From: Styela clava
Lineage: Eukaryota; Chordata; Ascidiacea; Stolidobranchia; Styelidae
Reading direction: 5' to 3'
NCBI RefSeq assembly: GCF_964204865.1
Contig: NC_135262.1
Coordinates: 11,966,001-12,030,000 of the forward strand
DNA: 64,000 nt
Part shown: piece after piece, positions 46,254 to 58,585 of the stretch
Layout of the letters: every line of letters starts with the position of its first letter
Numbering within the stretch: the stretch's first letter is position 1
Program-made: the position numbers and the translations under genes
The notes under the pieces: generated by a model
The model's input: only the letters and a program-made list of their open reading frames with translations
Told to the model about the DNA's origin: nothing
The model's database searches: none

Positions 46254-47119
46254 TCGGAAAAGTTCGTTTTTTTATAAATCTTTCACGAAGCACCCGTTCC
46301 TATGCGACACTATGGCAAACTATACGAGTAATGGTAAACTACAAAGTTTTTCACTATCCTAGATCCAAGTGTATGAATATATCTTCATAAAAATCAAACA
46401 AAATAAACTTATGACGAGATCTTTATTTTATATTATTGTTTATTAAGTCACTTTATAATTTAGTTACAGACGCGCGATGTCCTCCAGTTGAAGACAGAGT
46501 TGGAATCTGCTCAAATGAATGTAAATCAAATATAGACTGCACAGGAGGATTGATTTGTTGTTCAAATGGATGTGCTACTCAGTGCCAATATCCTCCATTT
46601 ATACCATATTATTGAATTTGTGTAAAAAATAAAAAAAAATATTATGTAAAACTTGCGTTCTCGAACTTTGCATTAGTATGGATACTATTGGCAATGGTAA
46701 ATATTTACAGTGGCAGTATGATGATACGCGGGAGCCTACGAAATCGCTCGAATAAAAGATTATCGCTGAAGGGATTTTGCGAGCATACATTAGTATATAT
46801 AATATTACGGCCTAAATGAAAAACAATGCCTCCACAAAACATCTATGGGACCTATTAGTAGCAGAGATTCATAATTTTTACAAAGTCATCTTATAAATGA
46901 TTGTTGTTGAACGTCTGATTAGGCTTCAGTTTTTCAATGGCCCACGCAAACGAAGTATATATTTCTGGTGGAATTTATGAGGTCTTTAGACAATTGATTT
47001 TTCTAAAAGAAAAATTTATTGGAGGTGTGAAAAACTGTTGCAAAGTATCAGTGAATGTGCTAACGTATAGAGTCCAGGATCCAAAACATCATTATGTGGT
47101 TTCAAAGCGCCATCTATCA

Positions 47120-48010
47120 GAGGGTGGTCCAAACCCAGGCCCGGCTTCATTATCTGTTGCCCGCGTCGCCATTGCGGGAGGGTAAACAAAATTTGCATTT
47201 GGTGTTGTTTCGTCATAAAAATAACCAGAAAATTCTTTTGACATAATGTTACATCACTAATGTCATGGAATTGACTAGTGTTATGGATAGCTGAGACAAC
47301 TAGCGAAGTTGAATAATGTGCTTGGCAAGTCTAAATTGTTAACAGGCTTTCTATCTTTTTGGTCGGGAATATATGCTAACAAAATAGGCTTCATAGAAAA
47401 CTGAAAATCGATTGCAGAATCTAGTAGCCTAGGTCGACTATGCCTGATAACTAAATATTATTGTTATGGCCGAACAATATAATTCCTGCTGGGTGTTTTT
47501 TTCAACCAGCCTAAACAGTACTACAAAAAATTCTGTCTATTGGCCTGAAAATTCAGTAATTACTCTCCTGTATTTCAAATTTGGTAAAATTCGGTATTCA
47601 ATCAATCCGCAGTTGTTTATTTTGTAAACAAGAGTTTGAAAAGAAAGCTGACCAATTCAACCAGATTTTTGACTGGACATGAGAAGAAAAATACCACAAT
47701 ACTTGTTTGATATGTCTGCAAGTTGTGTCGGTGACAATCTAAAACCCTTTTTTTTCCTTACGGCACTTTCTCCGTTATGAAGAGTTCGAAATTTTACACT
47801 AAATGTAGTTATAGTAAGATTTTTTGTACGTTGTAGTGAGTTTTTGGGTGGTTTTAGCTTGAAAAATGACAAATAATGTTCTATGTGTTTGGACAATAAA
47901 AGTGTTTGTTTCGTATTGCACTGTTTGCCTATTCTTAACACTTTTCTGACCCGCGAACACATCAAGAATAATAGTGTGGCCCGCGAGGCCGTCAACATTG
48001 GACCACCCTG
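47120..48010. mobile_element. Non-autonomous hAT-like element
   Basis: Ends GAGGGTGGTCCAA (left) and CAGGGTGGTCCAA (right, inverted), flanked by an 8-bp target duplication with one mismatch, ATCTATCA (47,112-47,119) and TTCTATCA (48,011-48,018). A 120-codon minus-strand frame (48019-47657) runs through it but matches no transposase I know. The insertion sits at the downstream edge of block A homology (compare 60,090-60,175). Confidence 0.8.
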
Positions 48011-48018
48011 TTCTATCA

Positions 48019-48476
48019 CATGGCTTTATCGCGTAGTCACGACGGTCCTGAAATGTGCTGCAGTGTGTTATGCAGTTTTTCAAAACATTTTTTTTAGTTC
48101 ACTTTACTTTATGCACTTTACAGCTATTAGAATTGCCACACGTTATTCATGTTGATAAATTTCATTTTGACTAATCCATTTTTACATGGGGGAACTGACT
48201 CTGATGACCGTGTGGTCGTATCGCTCCCCCAGTTTATACCGAAAACTTTGCGTATGTTATTATTGTGTGTATGTTTGTTATTGTTGCAACTCATAGCGCT
48301 CGTTTTTCTGGTTTTCGAAAAAATAAATCTCTCTCCGTCCTCATAAACCAGAGAAATGTCTACATTATTAAACTGAATTATTTGAACAGAATTATTTGCT
48401 TTTTTTTTTTGGGGGGGGGGGATTTTTTATATTAAACTATAAAATTCAGCAATGCGATACACTGAAACTCGGAAAG
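48019..48476. other. Junction between blocks A and B
   Basis: Unique sequence between the hAT-like element and the start of block B, with a poly-T/poly-G run near 48,402-48,421. No gene recognised. Confidence 0.45.
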
Positions 48477-49199
48477 TTTCTCAATTTACCCCCCAAAATG
48501 ACTGTAAAATTTACCGAACATTTCTTATAGTGTAACTTTTTATTATGTTTACTTTCTGTTACGTAGGGTATGCTCTATTGTAACGAAACAATGAAGTTAC
48601 ACACTACTTGCTGCGATTTCGCGAACTGCAATTTCTTTATAGACTGAACTGATCTGAGTGACCTTGAGTGATTGTTTCAGTATTTCAAAAAAATCAGTCA
48701 GAGATGAGGAAGAAGGATTGACATTGTCTTCATTCTTTAGACCTACAGGCTTCCACACTTTTGAAGCATAAAGTACATATTAACGATCACAAAAATGAGT
48801 TTTATTTTAAGGCAACAACTTTTTTTTGTCTAAGTGCTCCATGTGTTTATTCCCCGATAATTTGGCGCCGTACGAACAAAAATTTTGTAATCCGCTGTCT
48901 TAGTATGTATTCAGAACTATGCAAATGTATGATATAAATTGTACACTTCATTGCAGGACTACTCGGTATATTTAGTCTTTGTTCAGTGATTCATCCGGGA
49001 CATTAGTGGATGTACACTGCACAGATGTATATATATACGACAACAAATGTAACAAAGGCTTGAATTTAAAATATGGACGAAAATTGATATTTTGCAGTAT
49101 CTATTTTGTAAATCGCAGCCTATTAAATGATTTAGAAGTGATACGACTCGTACATTTTTGAAATTTACTTCCGAATTGATAGATAGACAAGTCTCAGAT

Positions 49200-51124
49200 A
49201 TGAAGGTGATATGTGCAGGAATGTCTAAATGCGGAACAAAGTCTATGCATTCTGCATTGGAAGAACTGGGGTATACAGTATGCGACTATATCGACGTGTT
49301 TGTTCACTTGGAGAAGAATTACATGAAATTCACTATCGAAGGTTGGAATTCTGATGAATTTCTATCAATTTATAAAGATTACGATGCGTGTGTTGCCAGT
49401 CCGGCATATTATTTTTGGGAGGAATTGATGGAGGTGTTCCCCGAAGCAAAGGTTAGAAATCATACATTCATTCTAAAATTGTAAACATGGAAACGTTAAT
49501 TAAGTGGCTTATCACTCCCATCATCACCATATAAAATTCAGCATATAATTCTACATCAATATTAAAACTTTGGTTTTACTTCTACTATATAGCTAAAACA
49601 ACTTTATTTCATTCGGTTTTTTGTTTTCCTAGGTTATATTGATGGTGAGAGACAATGATGAAATTTGGTACAAAAGTATGAAGAGGCAAATGATTGCGAG
49701 CGGTAGATTGCGTCGTTTCTACTATCCCCTTTTGTCGTCGACCTGGAGAAAATTTGCTGCATATTTGAATAACCCATGTGAGATTTAAAGCTAGGATATT
49801 AAGTACTATACCGAGATAAATATATTGAAATTTGAACAAAAGCCGTTATTCCACACGTTGGAAAACGAGTGATATTGATAGTTCTAAAATTTGAGGAATT
49901 GTATATGAATTTATACATTTGCAGGTTATCTTGCGTTTGGGCATAAAACAACCGGTATGTTCAATTTCACCTTGATCGATACACCAGTACTGCCTTTCAA
50001 GTTAGTTTATAGAAAACATATTGCTCATGTCATTCATGTAAGTAAAATAGTTTCTTTATCAAGTACATTACAGGAAATTATATTCCTTCGTAATATACAA
50101 TTGTTTCAAACTGACTCGACGTGTTTGGTATCGTGCCAAACATATACAGCCAACCAAGTATACAAATACAGCCATTTGGGTGATGTACAAATACTGCCAA
50201 TTCACAAGCATATTTCCCGTGTTAAGAACGATCAGCTGTTGTAAGGCATTATGACTTTATAGATTGCAATTTATTGACATTCCTAAAGGCTTACAACTAT
50301 ATTTAAACAATATAAATATAACAATATAGACTCTCGGATTTGAATGTTAATTTACGGAACCCCTGTACAGTCTTGGTGCAACCCAGGTTGAAAACCACTC
50401 GTCTAAACAAAAATCTCGTGTTGGAACAATCTGTATCACATAATCATAGTTTTGTGTCACTTTGCCAGGATAATATATATAATGCTCAAAATACATTTGT
50501 CAATATTAAAATGTTTTGGAGTTATATATTCAATCAAGTAAAATACTTACAAACACAGCTTTTATGTATCATTATGGCAACATCATTTTGGTGATTACCG
50601 CTGAATGATGCTCAATATCATAATAATTTATTACATGTACTTTTACACTTATCGTGAGCAACTTGGATCAATAGCAGTTTTGGAGTTTCTGTAAGCATTT
50701 TTAACGCACTAATTATATCAAATGTTGTGGGGCAATATGACTTCCTATATATCCGCCCATTCGTCACGAGCAGCGGATTGTTAATGCAACGTTACCAACT
50801 GACTAGTAATTAATTGTAGCGACCATTAGCAGTATCAGTTATATTTTCATATGAATATTACTATTTTTTCTTTTATTCTAGAATTGTCCAAAAAATCGAC
50901 TTCTAATAATCCAATGCAAAAGTGATTGGAAACCGTTATGTGAATTTCTTGGTAAACCCATACCAACAAAACCATATCCGTGGATAAACAAGGATGGTGA
51001 ACTAGCGAATATGCTATGGGAAATGCCTATTTTCAAGCAAGCTCAAAGAGAAATGTTAACAAATGTCACTATATTATTAGCTGGCATTCTGTGCCTGGGA
51101 ATATATGTAGCAAAGATGAAATGA
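49200..51124 (+). CDS. Sulfotransferase-like protein, gene 5 (block B)
   Basis: Predicted 250 aa with exons 49200-49451, 49633-49777, 49925-50037 and 50882-51124 (252, 145, 113 and 243 bp). The PAPS loop is intact (AGMSKCGTKSMH). Other family landmarks are ASPAYYFWEELMEVFPEAK, VILMVRDNDEIWYKSM and NRLLIIQCKSDWKPLCEFLG. The hydrophobic C-terminal tail is TILLAGILCLGIYVA, then KMK. Compared with the block A copy it keeps the loop Gly and the extra Asp, so it is the better candidate for the working enzyme. It retains the original upstream region that the MULE displaced in block A. An octamer ATGCAAAT is at 48,919 and AATAAA at 51,516. Confidence 0.9.
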
Positions 51125-52218
51125 ATGATATGTTTTATTTTTGATATTGTTTTTATTTGTTGGCGTGTTTAGTTTATCTAGTTTGAATTATTCGCCAGAA
51201 AATTGTCTGTATTGAAAGAAGTCATATTTGTAGTGGATTAAAATTCCCTTTCAATACAGTATCTCGGAAATGCAGAAAACATAATTCAGAATAACTTTAA
51301 TGATTAGATTAGTTCATTTCGAATTAATTCACAGTGGTACATTACCTTTCCACATTTTTATATTGTAGTACTTTGATTGTTTTATAATATACAATACCAA
51401 AACATTGTAAAATAAACAAACATTTTTATCTAAATTTAGTTCTCATATTGTCTAATTTGTCGGATGTAATCGTTTGCCTACATTTTGTACTGTTTATTTG
51501 CATTTGCGTATGATCAATAAACGTGATTAAGAAGTTAAGAACCTTTGTTCCCAGAATGGATGTCAGATCTAGTATTAGAAATCTGATAATCATTATGTAC
51601 TTCAACAACACTTTCGATGCGATATTTCGAAATAACGAAAATTCTTGAAATTTGTGAGTGGATATGATATTATTCACGATAGTTTCTGTTCTTTTCAGAC
51701 AAAACTGTCACACCCTTGCAGTAATATTATATTGATATAATATAAGGGTTAATTGTATAAAACATACGTTAATAATAATAAACATAATAATATAAAACAT
51801 TTTTGTTTGCCTGCAACTTTGTGAAAGTGAAATTGTTTTTCTTTGTGATATCAATAATCTAAAGTCCTCATAGGTTCAGCCAGAAATATATACTGGTGTT
51901 GCGGGGATCAATAAAAAACTAAAGCTCAATTGGACCTTCAAGAGGAATCCTAGAAACTTAAAATTATGAATCTATGCTGTTAATTGGCTCCATAAATGTT
52001 TTGTAGAAGTATTGATTTTTGTTTAAGTTATAATATTATTCGAATGTAAGCGCGCAAAATATTTTCGATACTAATATTTTATTTAGGCGATTTGTAGACT
52101 TGCCCATATCATCGTTCTGTCACTGTAAAAATTTACCAATACCTATGGTCTATATCTACATACAAAGTTTAAAAATGCATGTTTCATATAATATTTTATA
52201 ATTTTTTCCACAAATTAA

Positions 52219-53790
52219 TTAATATGGTATAAATGGAGGATATTGGCACTGAGTACCACATCCATTTGAACAACAAATTAATCCTTCCGTGCAGTCTACA
52301 TTTGATTTACATTCATTTGAGCAGATTCCAACTCTGTCGTCAACTGGAGGACATCGTGGGTCTGTAACTAAATTGAAGTGAATTAATAAACAATAATATT
52401 AATTGAAGATGTTGTCATCAGTTTTTTTGTTTGATTTTTTTTAAGACATATTTATAAACTTGGAGCTAGAGTTGTGAAAAACTTCGTAGTTTGCCACTGC
52501 TCACGTAATTCCCTTCTTGCATGCCTTTATGAAGTAATTCTAAACAATAGTTTATCGAATCTGTTCGAATTGTTTCGCCGCATTTTTTAACATCGACATT
52601 CTTTAAAATATCAATAAAATCTTCAAACGGGTGCTTTGTGGAATATATTAAAAAATAATTTTTTCCGAAATAATATATATAAATGATTGAGAGATACATT
52701 ACAATTTCATGTAGGCTACATACCGTTTTTCATCAATATTCTATACCTCGTAGTATGAGCAAATGAGAGGAAAATTATTTAAAAACTAAATTTATGTAGA
52801 AAGAAATCTTACATGGTGGTGAGATGCATCTTTGATGGCAACCATTATAGCAACATATATCTCCATTCTTGCATTGGTCATTACTGTAGCATGATGGTGG
52901 AAGACACAATATTCTTTTACGGAGTTCTAACATTCTTGGATCTATTGGCGGGCATCGTTCATCTGAAATTTGAAAGTAAATCCATGTTTTAGAACAAGAG
53001 TATGGGACTTTTTCATTCTATATTTTTAGAAAATATTATTTCTTGTATGAGCTCAATTATAATACTGCAAAAATTTGTCAGTTTTTTGGGAACGACAAAT
53101 AAATCTAGAGACCAATGATCACTCACTCTCAAACTTGATAATTTTCCATTGTCTTGGATATCCTCGTACTTAAAATATATTTGTTTCATATTTTAATTTT
53201 ATATCTCGATACAGATTTGGTCAACTGCCCCATTTTTTCATTTAATTGATTTAGATAAATGGATTCAAATTATTATAAATTTGAAAGGAACAATCCCATA
53301 CCAAGTGGTGCTTTTACACATTGACTTCCACAGCCGTTCGAACAACATATTCTTCCATAATTGCAATCATTGTTTGAGTAACAATTATGAATACAAACTC
53401 CTATTTGATCGGTTGCATAAGTGGCAGGACATTTTGAATCCCATCTCGGAAATAATCTGATCCCTAAAAGATGATAAATTAACTGTTAGTAATAATATTA
53501 TATTGTTACGCTTCATGATTTAATCAGATTTTATTGTCATTTTACTTTTTTATACATATAAAGTATTTCATCAAAAACAGTTTATTGCTTTAAAAGAAAT
53601 CCGTATTTTTACTAGATTAGAAGATTTCAGTTAGTTATTATCCAGCAATCATAGCAAATCACATGTTTCAATAATCGGAAATGCCTTGAATTAAAAATTG
53701 AATTAAATTAACCAATTTCTAATAGTACAAACCTGCATTGACATTGGTGAAGTATAGAGCAAAAAAGATCACACTGGCTACTTTCATCAT
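52219..53790 (-). CDS. Secreted triple-WAP domain protein, WAP gene 3
   Basis: Block B partner of WAP gene 1, 170 aa. Minus-strand exons are 53790-53733, 53463-53302, 52962-52813 and 52361-52219. The signal peptide starts MMKVASVIFFALYF. Three eight-cysteine WAP domains follow, one per phase-1 exon. All splice sites are GT..AG and the frame is intact. It is very close in sequence to WAP gene 1; differences are mostly synonymous or in introns. Confidence 0.9.
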
Positions 53791-53892
53791 ACTGTCGTTG
53801 TTTTTCTTTTAAAATTTTCGAAAATCTTTGTTCAATATTGTTTCTTGAAGGTGCAATTTTCAATCTGATTTGAGAACATAAGGAAACGGAGT

Positions 53893-53902
53893 CATATATA
53901 TA
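53893..53902 (-). promoter_or_regulatory. TATA box of WAP gene 3
   Basis: TATATATATG on the minus strand about 105 bp before the ATG, within the conserved proximal region. Confidence 0.6.
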
Positions 53903-55200
53903 GGCTATATTGCGAACGACCTTGAGTATTTAATGAATAAATCATCTTGGAAACTCCATACCTTAACATCCTGTCGAAATTCAAAATTTAATATTTTATT
54001 AAAGAAATGATTTCATTGAAGGAGAAAATTCGAAAAGTGAATAATAGAATTGAACACGGGAGAAGTCTTATAGTGTTTTAATCGTATATACGTATACAAC
54101 GTATAAACAAAAATTAAGATATCCAAATGATGCAACAATCATGACATTGCTTTTTGACATAAAATCCCCATAAACATTTCGTGTACAAAATAAGAAGCTC
54201 GTCGTGACAAACTCATACTACCTGATTTCGATGGTGCAATTGACATCCTATTGCCTGCGGGTACATACGTACAACCATTGCAACTCACTGAGTCGAAAGC
54301 TTTTTTAGCTTTGAATATCAGGTATATTTATATACAATTAAAATTTATACCGAATACCAAAAATCAATGGACGTGACGAAATAGAGATTGTGGCTTGTCT
54401 CATTGAAAAAGATGACTTTTGACCAGATAAACCTTCTTCAAATAAATGAAGATAATATTTATGCTTACAATTTTGATTATTAAAGATATAGGTAGATTCC
54501 ATCGTGCGCTAACGGAGCATTTGTTTTTATTACGTGGAACATATGACGTAAGCATGGTGATGATGTAACGCGGGTATGATATATTTAAGTAATAGATCAT
54601 ATGAAAAATATTGTGCTGCACTATTAATAAACAAGGGTGAGAATAACAACAACTCCATGTTACTAAAAAAGCTTTGAGTGGCAAAAATGATTGGCGACTT
54701 CTTCTAGGACTGAAGGGTCATTCTATTTTAGTAAGCGACAAACTGGGTGTTAAAAAGATATTACACTGCTATATGGAGGGTAAAATTTCATCCGACCATA
54801 TTTCATAAAAAGTGGAAAATTGAGAAATTCATTGTTTTCAGTTTACAGTGTACAATTGATTGTATTAGCTAATGCTACAATCAAGTAATCTAGAAAAAAT
54901 ATATGTATTACATAATATTAAATATGTATTATAACAACGTTACAAAACTAAACGATATTAGAAATCTATACCAAATACAAAGTAATTTTTCTGCGTTTAC
55001 ACCTCGAAAAAGAACACCCTCATCTGCAAAGGAATTCATATCCGCATGGGAAGCGATGCAAAAGACCTTATAACAAGACTATTCAGGTGGACAGGTCACA
55101 GTATATAACGTTTACGAGCTTAAATTAATTTTTGTATCTTATTCAAATTAGGAGAAAGAAATACTACGAACCCTCGGCTGGGTGACATGACCCCCTAGGC

Positions 55201-56671
55201 CATAGGTTCTCAAAGTGCTCCGTACGGAGCCCCAGGGCTCCGCAAGAGAAACCCAGGGGCTCAGCGAGCTATTCGATTACTTTTCAAAATACTGACTTGG
55301 CTAATTTAAAAATGTTTCTAGAAGCAAAAACTGCTTTGATAAAATTTTACAACAATATAGCCTCCAAACATGGCAAAGGGGCGGACTTAAAAAATGACAT
55401 TATTTATAAGCAGGAGCGCAGCCAGGATTCTTAAGAGGAAGGAGGTTCAAATTTGGAATCGGAAATTTACGCGCAACATTTTTGGCGATTCAGGAAAAAG
55501 ATAACGAGATTTCTGTTGCGTAAAATATATAATTCATGACCAATGCGAACATTTAAAGTGTCTTGTCTTAATAATTTGATTGTGCTCATCGTTACTAACG
55601 CTCGATTCGAGATTACTATTAGGATTACTAAAATAAAAGAATACTATTCTAAAATAGCATAAACTGCGTGATAAACTGCCAACTATAAATGAATTGGAGT
55701 CGTATTTTTGCGATCTTGGGATTTGTTAAACCTGATTGGTTCTTTCGCACTCGAGATTATTTTTAAGCAAGATATCGCCGTTTGAAAAATCACAAGGTCT
55801 TGGCAAAATACGAACGATTGAAATTTATCTTAGTGCATGCGGCTCCGTCGGTAGTTTCAGAGTGAAAAAATGGTATATCGCGCGCATAATTAATTGACTG
55901 TGTTTCAATTTCGCAGTTACCACGATGAATAACCGTGGAAAACTCAACATAACATCAAATTTTGTGATTTACATTGTCTATAGAAGCGTTTTTATTCTGA
56001 CGTGAGTGTGCTGAAACAAAACGTATAGTGTTATCCTTCATTTTAAGTTTTAGTTCTAATATTTTAGAATGCCACTTTTTTAATTTATTTGAATTGTGGA
56101 TTTACCTCTTTATTAGCTATTATTTCTAGCATTTCGTCGCCGATGATTATAGTTTGGTAACATGTTTTTCACATTAAACTCATAATTCCCCACGAGAACG
56201 AAAAAGCAATTATCGTCGTCATTGTGGAACAATACATGTATATGCCGAAGGAAATTTTCGATTTAGGGAGAATAAACACCGGCGTGAAGATGTTTGAGGT
56301 TTAAAAACACGCCATGCTGACGAAAACAATCGGCGATTGTAACAAAATGCAATCGCGCACGATATTAGCGGCCTTTTAAGTCTTCCAAAAATGTCAAGAG
56401 GGGAAAAGATTCGACCCCTAATTTATTAATATGTTTGTCATGTGTCAAATTTACAGCTTTATAATATACAATTTATCTTTGAAATTTAGATTTATTTATA
56501 ACTTGTATTAACCCTATTAAAAGGGTTTGCCATTTAAATTGAGTAAAGTACGTTTAACTTACTCAGGAATATTAATCGGAAAGTAACAGTTTTAACATTT
56601 ATTTTGGGGCTCCGTGAATAATAGTCAACCTTTTCAAGGGCTCCGCAACGCCAAAAGTTTGAGAACCCCTG
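55201..56671. mobile_element. 1.47-kb non-autonomous hAT element
   Basis: Ends CATAGGTTCTCAAAG (left) and CAGGGGTTCTCAAAC (right, inverted), with a GCTCCG-rich sub-terminal stretch. A perfect 8-bp target duplication CCCTAGGC flanks it (55,193-55,200 and 56,672-56,679). Block A has no insertion at the matching site (about 44,216). No transposase frame is present. Confidence 0.92.
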
Positions 56672-56829
56672 CCCTAGGCCACAGGTTGGGACAAGAAATG
56701 TGATATTTTGATGGGACATGCAAATTTTCAGGTACTGTTTTCATAGCAAGTGAACTAAAAAGATAGATTTAAACAAAGCTTTGTTCATTAAAACTTATAT
56801 TTTTTATGGTAGTAAATTATATAAATATA

Positions 56830-57700
56830 CTAACTGTAAGGGAAGTCTTCAACGCACAATTAGGCATGAATCAAAATCACAGATTCACTTAATATCAATC
56901 CTTTAATAGAAATGAAGAACACTTGGATGAGTTTTTGAAAGAATTCGGGCTGGTTTGCGTCAGCATTCACTTCCAACAGGGAAACGGAAAACTTAGGACG
57001 TTTACATGCGCTGATAGACAAAAGCCCCACTTGACTACATAATAAGTAATTATGAATAGTGCTAAAAATTGCGAATCTTACTTCAGATGAAGAATCTCAT
57101 CGGATCATCGCATAGTCACGTTAAAAATCAAATTCAGACTACGAGCAAACAAGTTGAACCCATCGGCAACTGCAACGCGTATAAAAACTTTGTCAAGGCT
57201 CATATGGAACCTACAGAATTATCGATTACAAAAAATGTAAAAGTAAAAGGAAAATTGCCCAGGAAAAACGTAATAATTCGGGATAAAAAAAAAAAGGAAT
57301 TTGCAAAAATAATAAAACACCACCTCCAGCAGAATCAACATCAAAAAGCATGAAGATGCTCAGAAAGATCTTGAAGCTACAAACCTCGAAAAGCAGCGGA
57401 ACTATCTTCACTCTGAAATTTCCACAGAAAGCAATCAATCATCACTTGAATGGAAAACTGTCAATTAAATTATTGGTATGCAAAGAGTTACCAAAGCTAA
57501 AATCAAAGCTTAGAGTCAAGAAGATCGTTTGAATAAGTGGAAATGTAATTTTCAAGAATCAACTTGGTAAAGATATTCCCATACAAATCAATCGCGAGCA
57601 TGAATAAGTAATAAAGACCGGGCCATTTAATGAAAACGAATTGGAAATTGTTCTGAAGAAACTAAGAAACAAGAGACATTAAGCATATTTAATCAATTTC
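56830..57700 (+). pseudogene. Degenerate LINE: endonuclease to pre-RT region (block B copy)
   Basis: Reading through broken frames: NAQLGMNQNHRFT, NRNEEHLDEFLKEFGLV, HFQQGNGKLRTFTCADRQK, a SDHR-like SSHSHVK and IKFRLRANK. Then comes a linker with SSLEWKTVN, QRVTKAKIKA and QEDRLNKWKCNFQ, ending FNENELEIVLKKLRNK. This order matches the endonuclease and the linker before RT in RTE/Craft-like LINEs. It ends before the RT core. It is co-duplicated with the WAP cassette and lies between the two WAP genes. Confidence 0.7.
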
Positions 57701-58474
57701 AAATTTTATGCAATAAGATGGGATGAGAGTTGACCATATAGCGGTGCAATATCTTTTAACACCCAGTTTTGACACGTACTGGAATGTGGGAAATAAAATG
57801 AACATTCAGTTCTAGGAGAAGTCGCGAATCATTTTTTCATATGAACTCGTGCGTAAACATAACATACCCGCGTTACATCATCAACCTATTTACGTCATAC
57901 GTTCCACGTCATAAAAAATGCAATACTAGCGCATAAGCATAAATATGAGCTTCATTGATTTGAAAGGAGGTTTACGTGGTAAAAATCAATCATTTGAATT
58001 TTTCTTATTAATCTTTAATCGTGCTGCTGAAAGAAATTCGGTATGAATATAGTTTGTATATAAAATTACCGGATATTCAAAGCTAAAAAACTTTTTAACT
58101 CAGTTAGTTGCAATAGTTTTACGTATGTACCCGCAGGCAATAGGATGTCAATTGCACCATCGAAATCAGTAGTATAAGTTTGTCACGACGAGCTTCTTAT
58201 TTTGTGCACGGAATATTGATGGGGATTTTATGCCAAAAAGCCATGTCATAATTGTGACACCAAACTTTAAACTTTGTTTTTGCGTATGCGATGTGAACAT
58301 ATTAAAATATCATGAGACTTCACACATGTTCAAGTTCTATTAATCATCCTTTAAATTTTCTCTCCAAATGAAATATTTGCTTTTAAAAAATATTGGATTA
58401 TGACAGGATGTTAAGTTATGGAGTTTCCAAGATGATTTATTCTTTAATAACTCAAGGTCGTTCGCAATATAGCC

Positions 58475-58484
58475 TATATATATG
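58475..58484 (+). promoter_or_regulatory. TATA box of WAP gene 4
   Basis: TATATATATG, 102 bp upstream of the ATG, followed by GACTCCTTTCCCTATG, which is shared with the other WAP genes. Confidence 0.6.
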
Positions 58485-58585
58485 ACTCCTTTCCCTATGT
58501 CCTGAATTGAGTTAGAAAGTTGTATCATCAAGAAGCAATATTGAACAAAGATATTTGAATCGTTGAAAAAGAAAACAACGACAAT

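Larger units (their letters stand above)
44951..46615 (+). pseudogene. WAP gene 2, disrupted by a MITE in exon 2
   Basis: Has the same four-exon plan as the other WAP genes: 44951-45005 (signal peptide), 45090-45475, 45911-46060 and 46470-46615. Exon 2 is 386 bp instead of 162 because a 216-bp MITE plus an 8-bp target copy sits inside the first WAP domain, just before CYSNNDC. The added 224 bp shift the frame and bring stops. The first of the two tandem ATGs of the family is also ATA here. Exon 3 has CCYDSC where others have G, and exon 4 ends two codons later than its paralogs' alignment. Splicing out the MITE cleanly would be required for function; I see no in-frame way. Confidence 0.87.
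24989..47119 (+). repeat. Tandem segmental duplication, block A
   Basis: Homologous to block B (48,477-60,175) in the same orientation. It starts at TTTCTCAATTTACC and reaches the CGCCATCT region downstream of the plus-strand WAP gene. It contains sulfotransferase gene 4, the WAP pair and their flanks. It is interrupted by a 9.6 kb MULE, a 2.9 kb long-TIR element and a 216-bp MITE, and it lacks about 1.2 kb that block B keeps (57,177-58,378). Near-identity of exons and introns shows the duplication is recent. Confidence 0.88.

Noticed and set aside
47657-48019. 120-codon minus-strand ORF in the hAT-like element
   Set aside because: It overlaps the target duplication and terminal repeat and shows no transposase motif, so it is probably chance.
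57069-57353. 94-codon lysine-rich ORF as a host gene
   Set aside because: It is the remnant of a LINE endonuclease/linker region in one of several broken frames.
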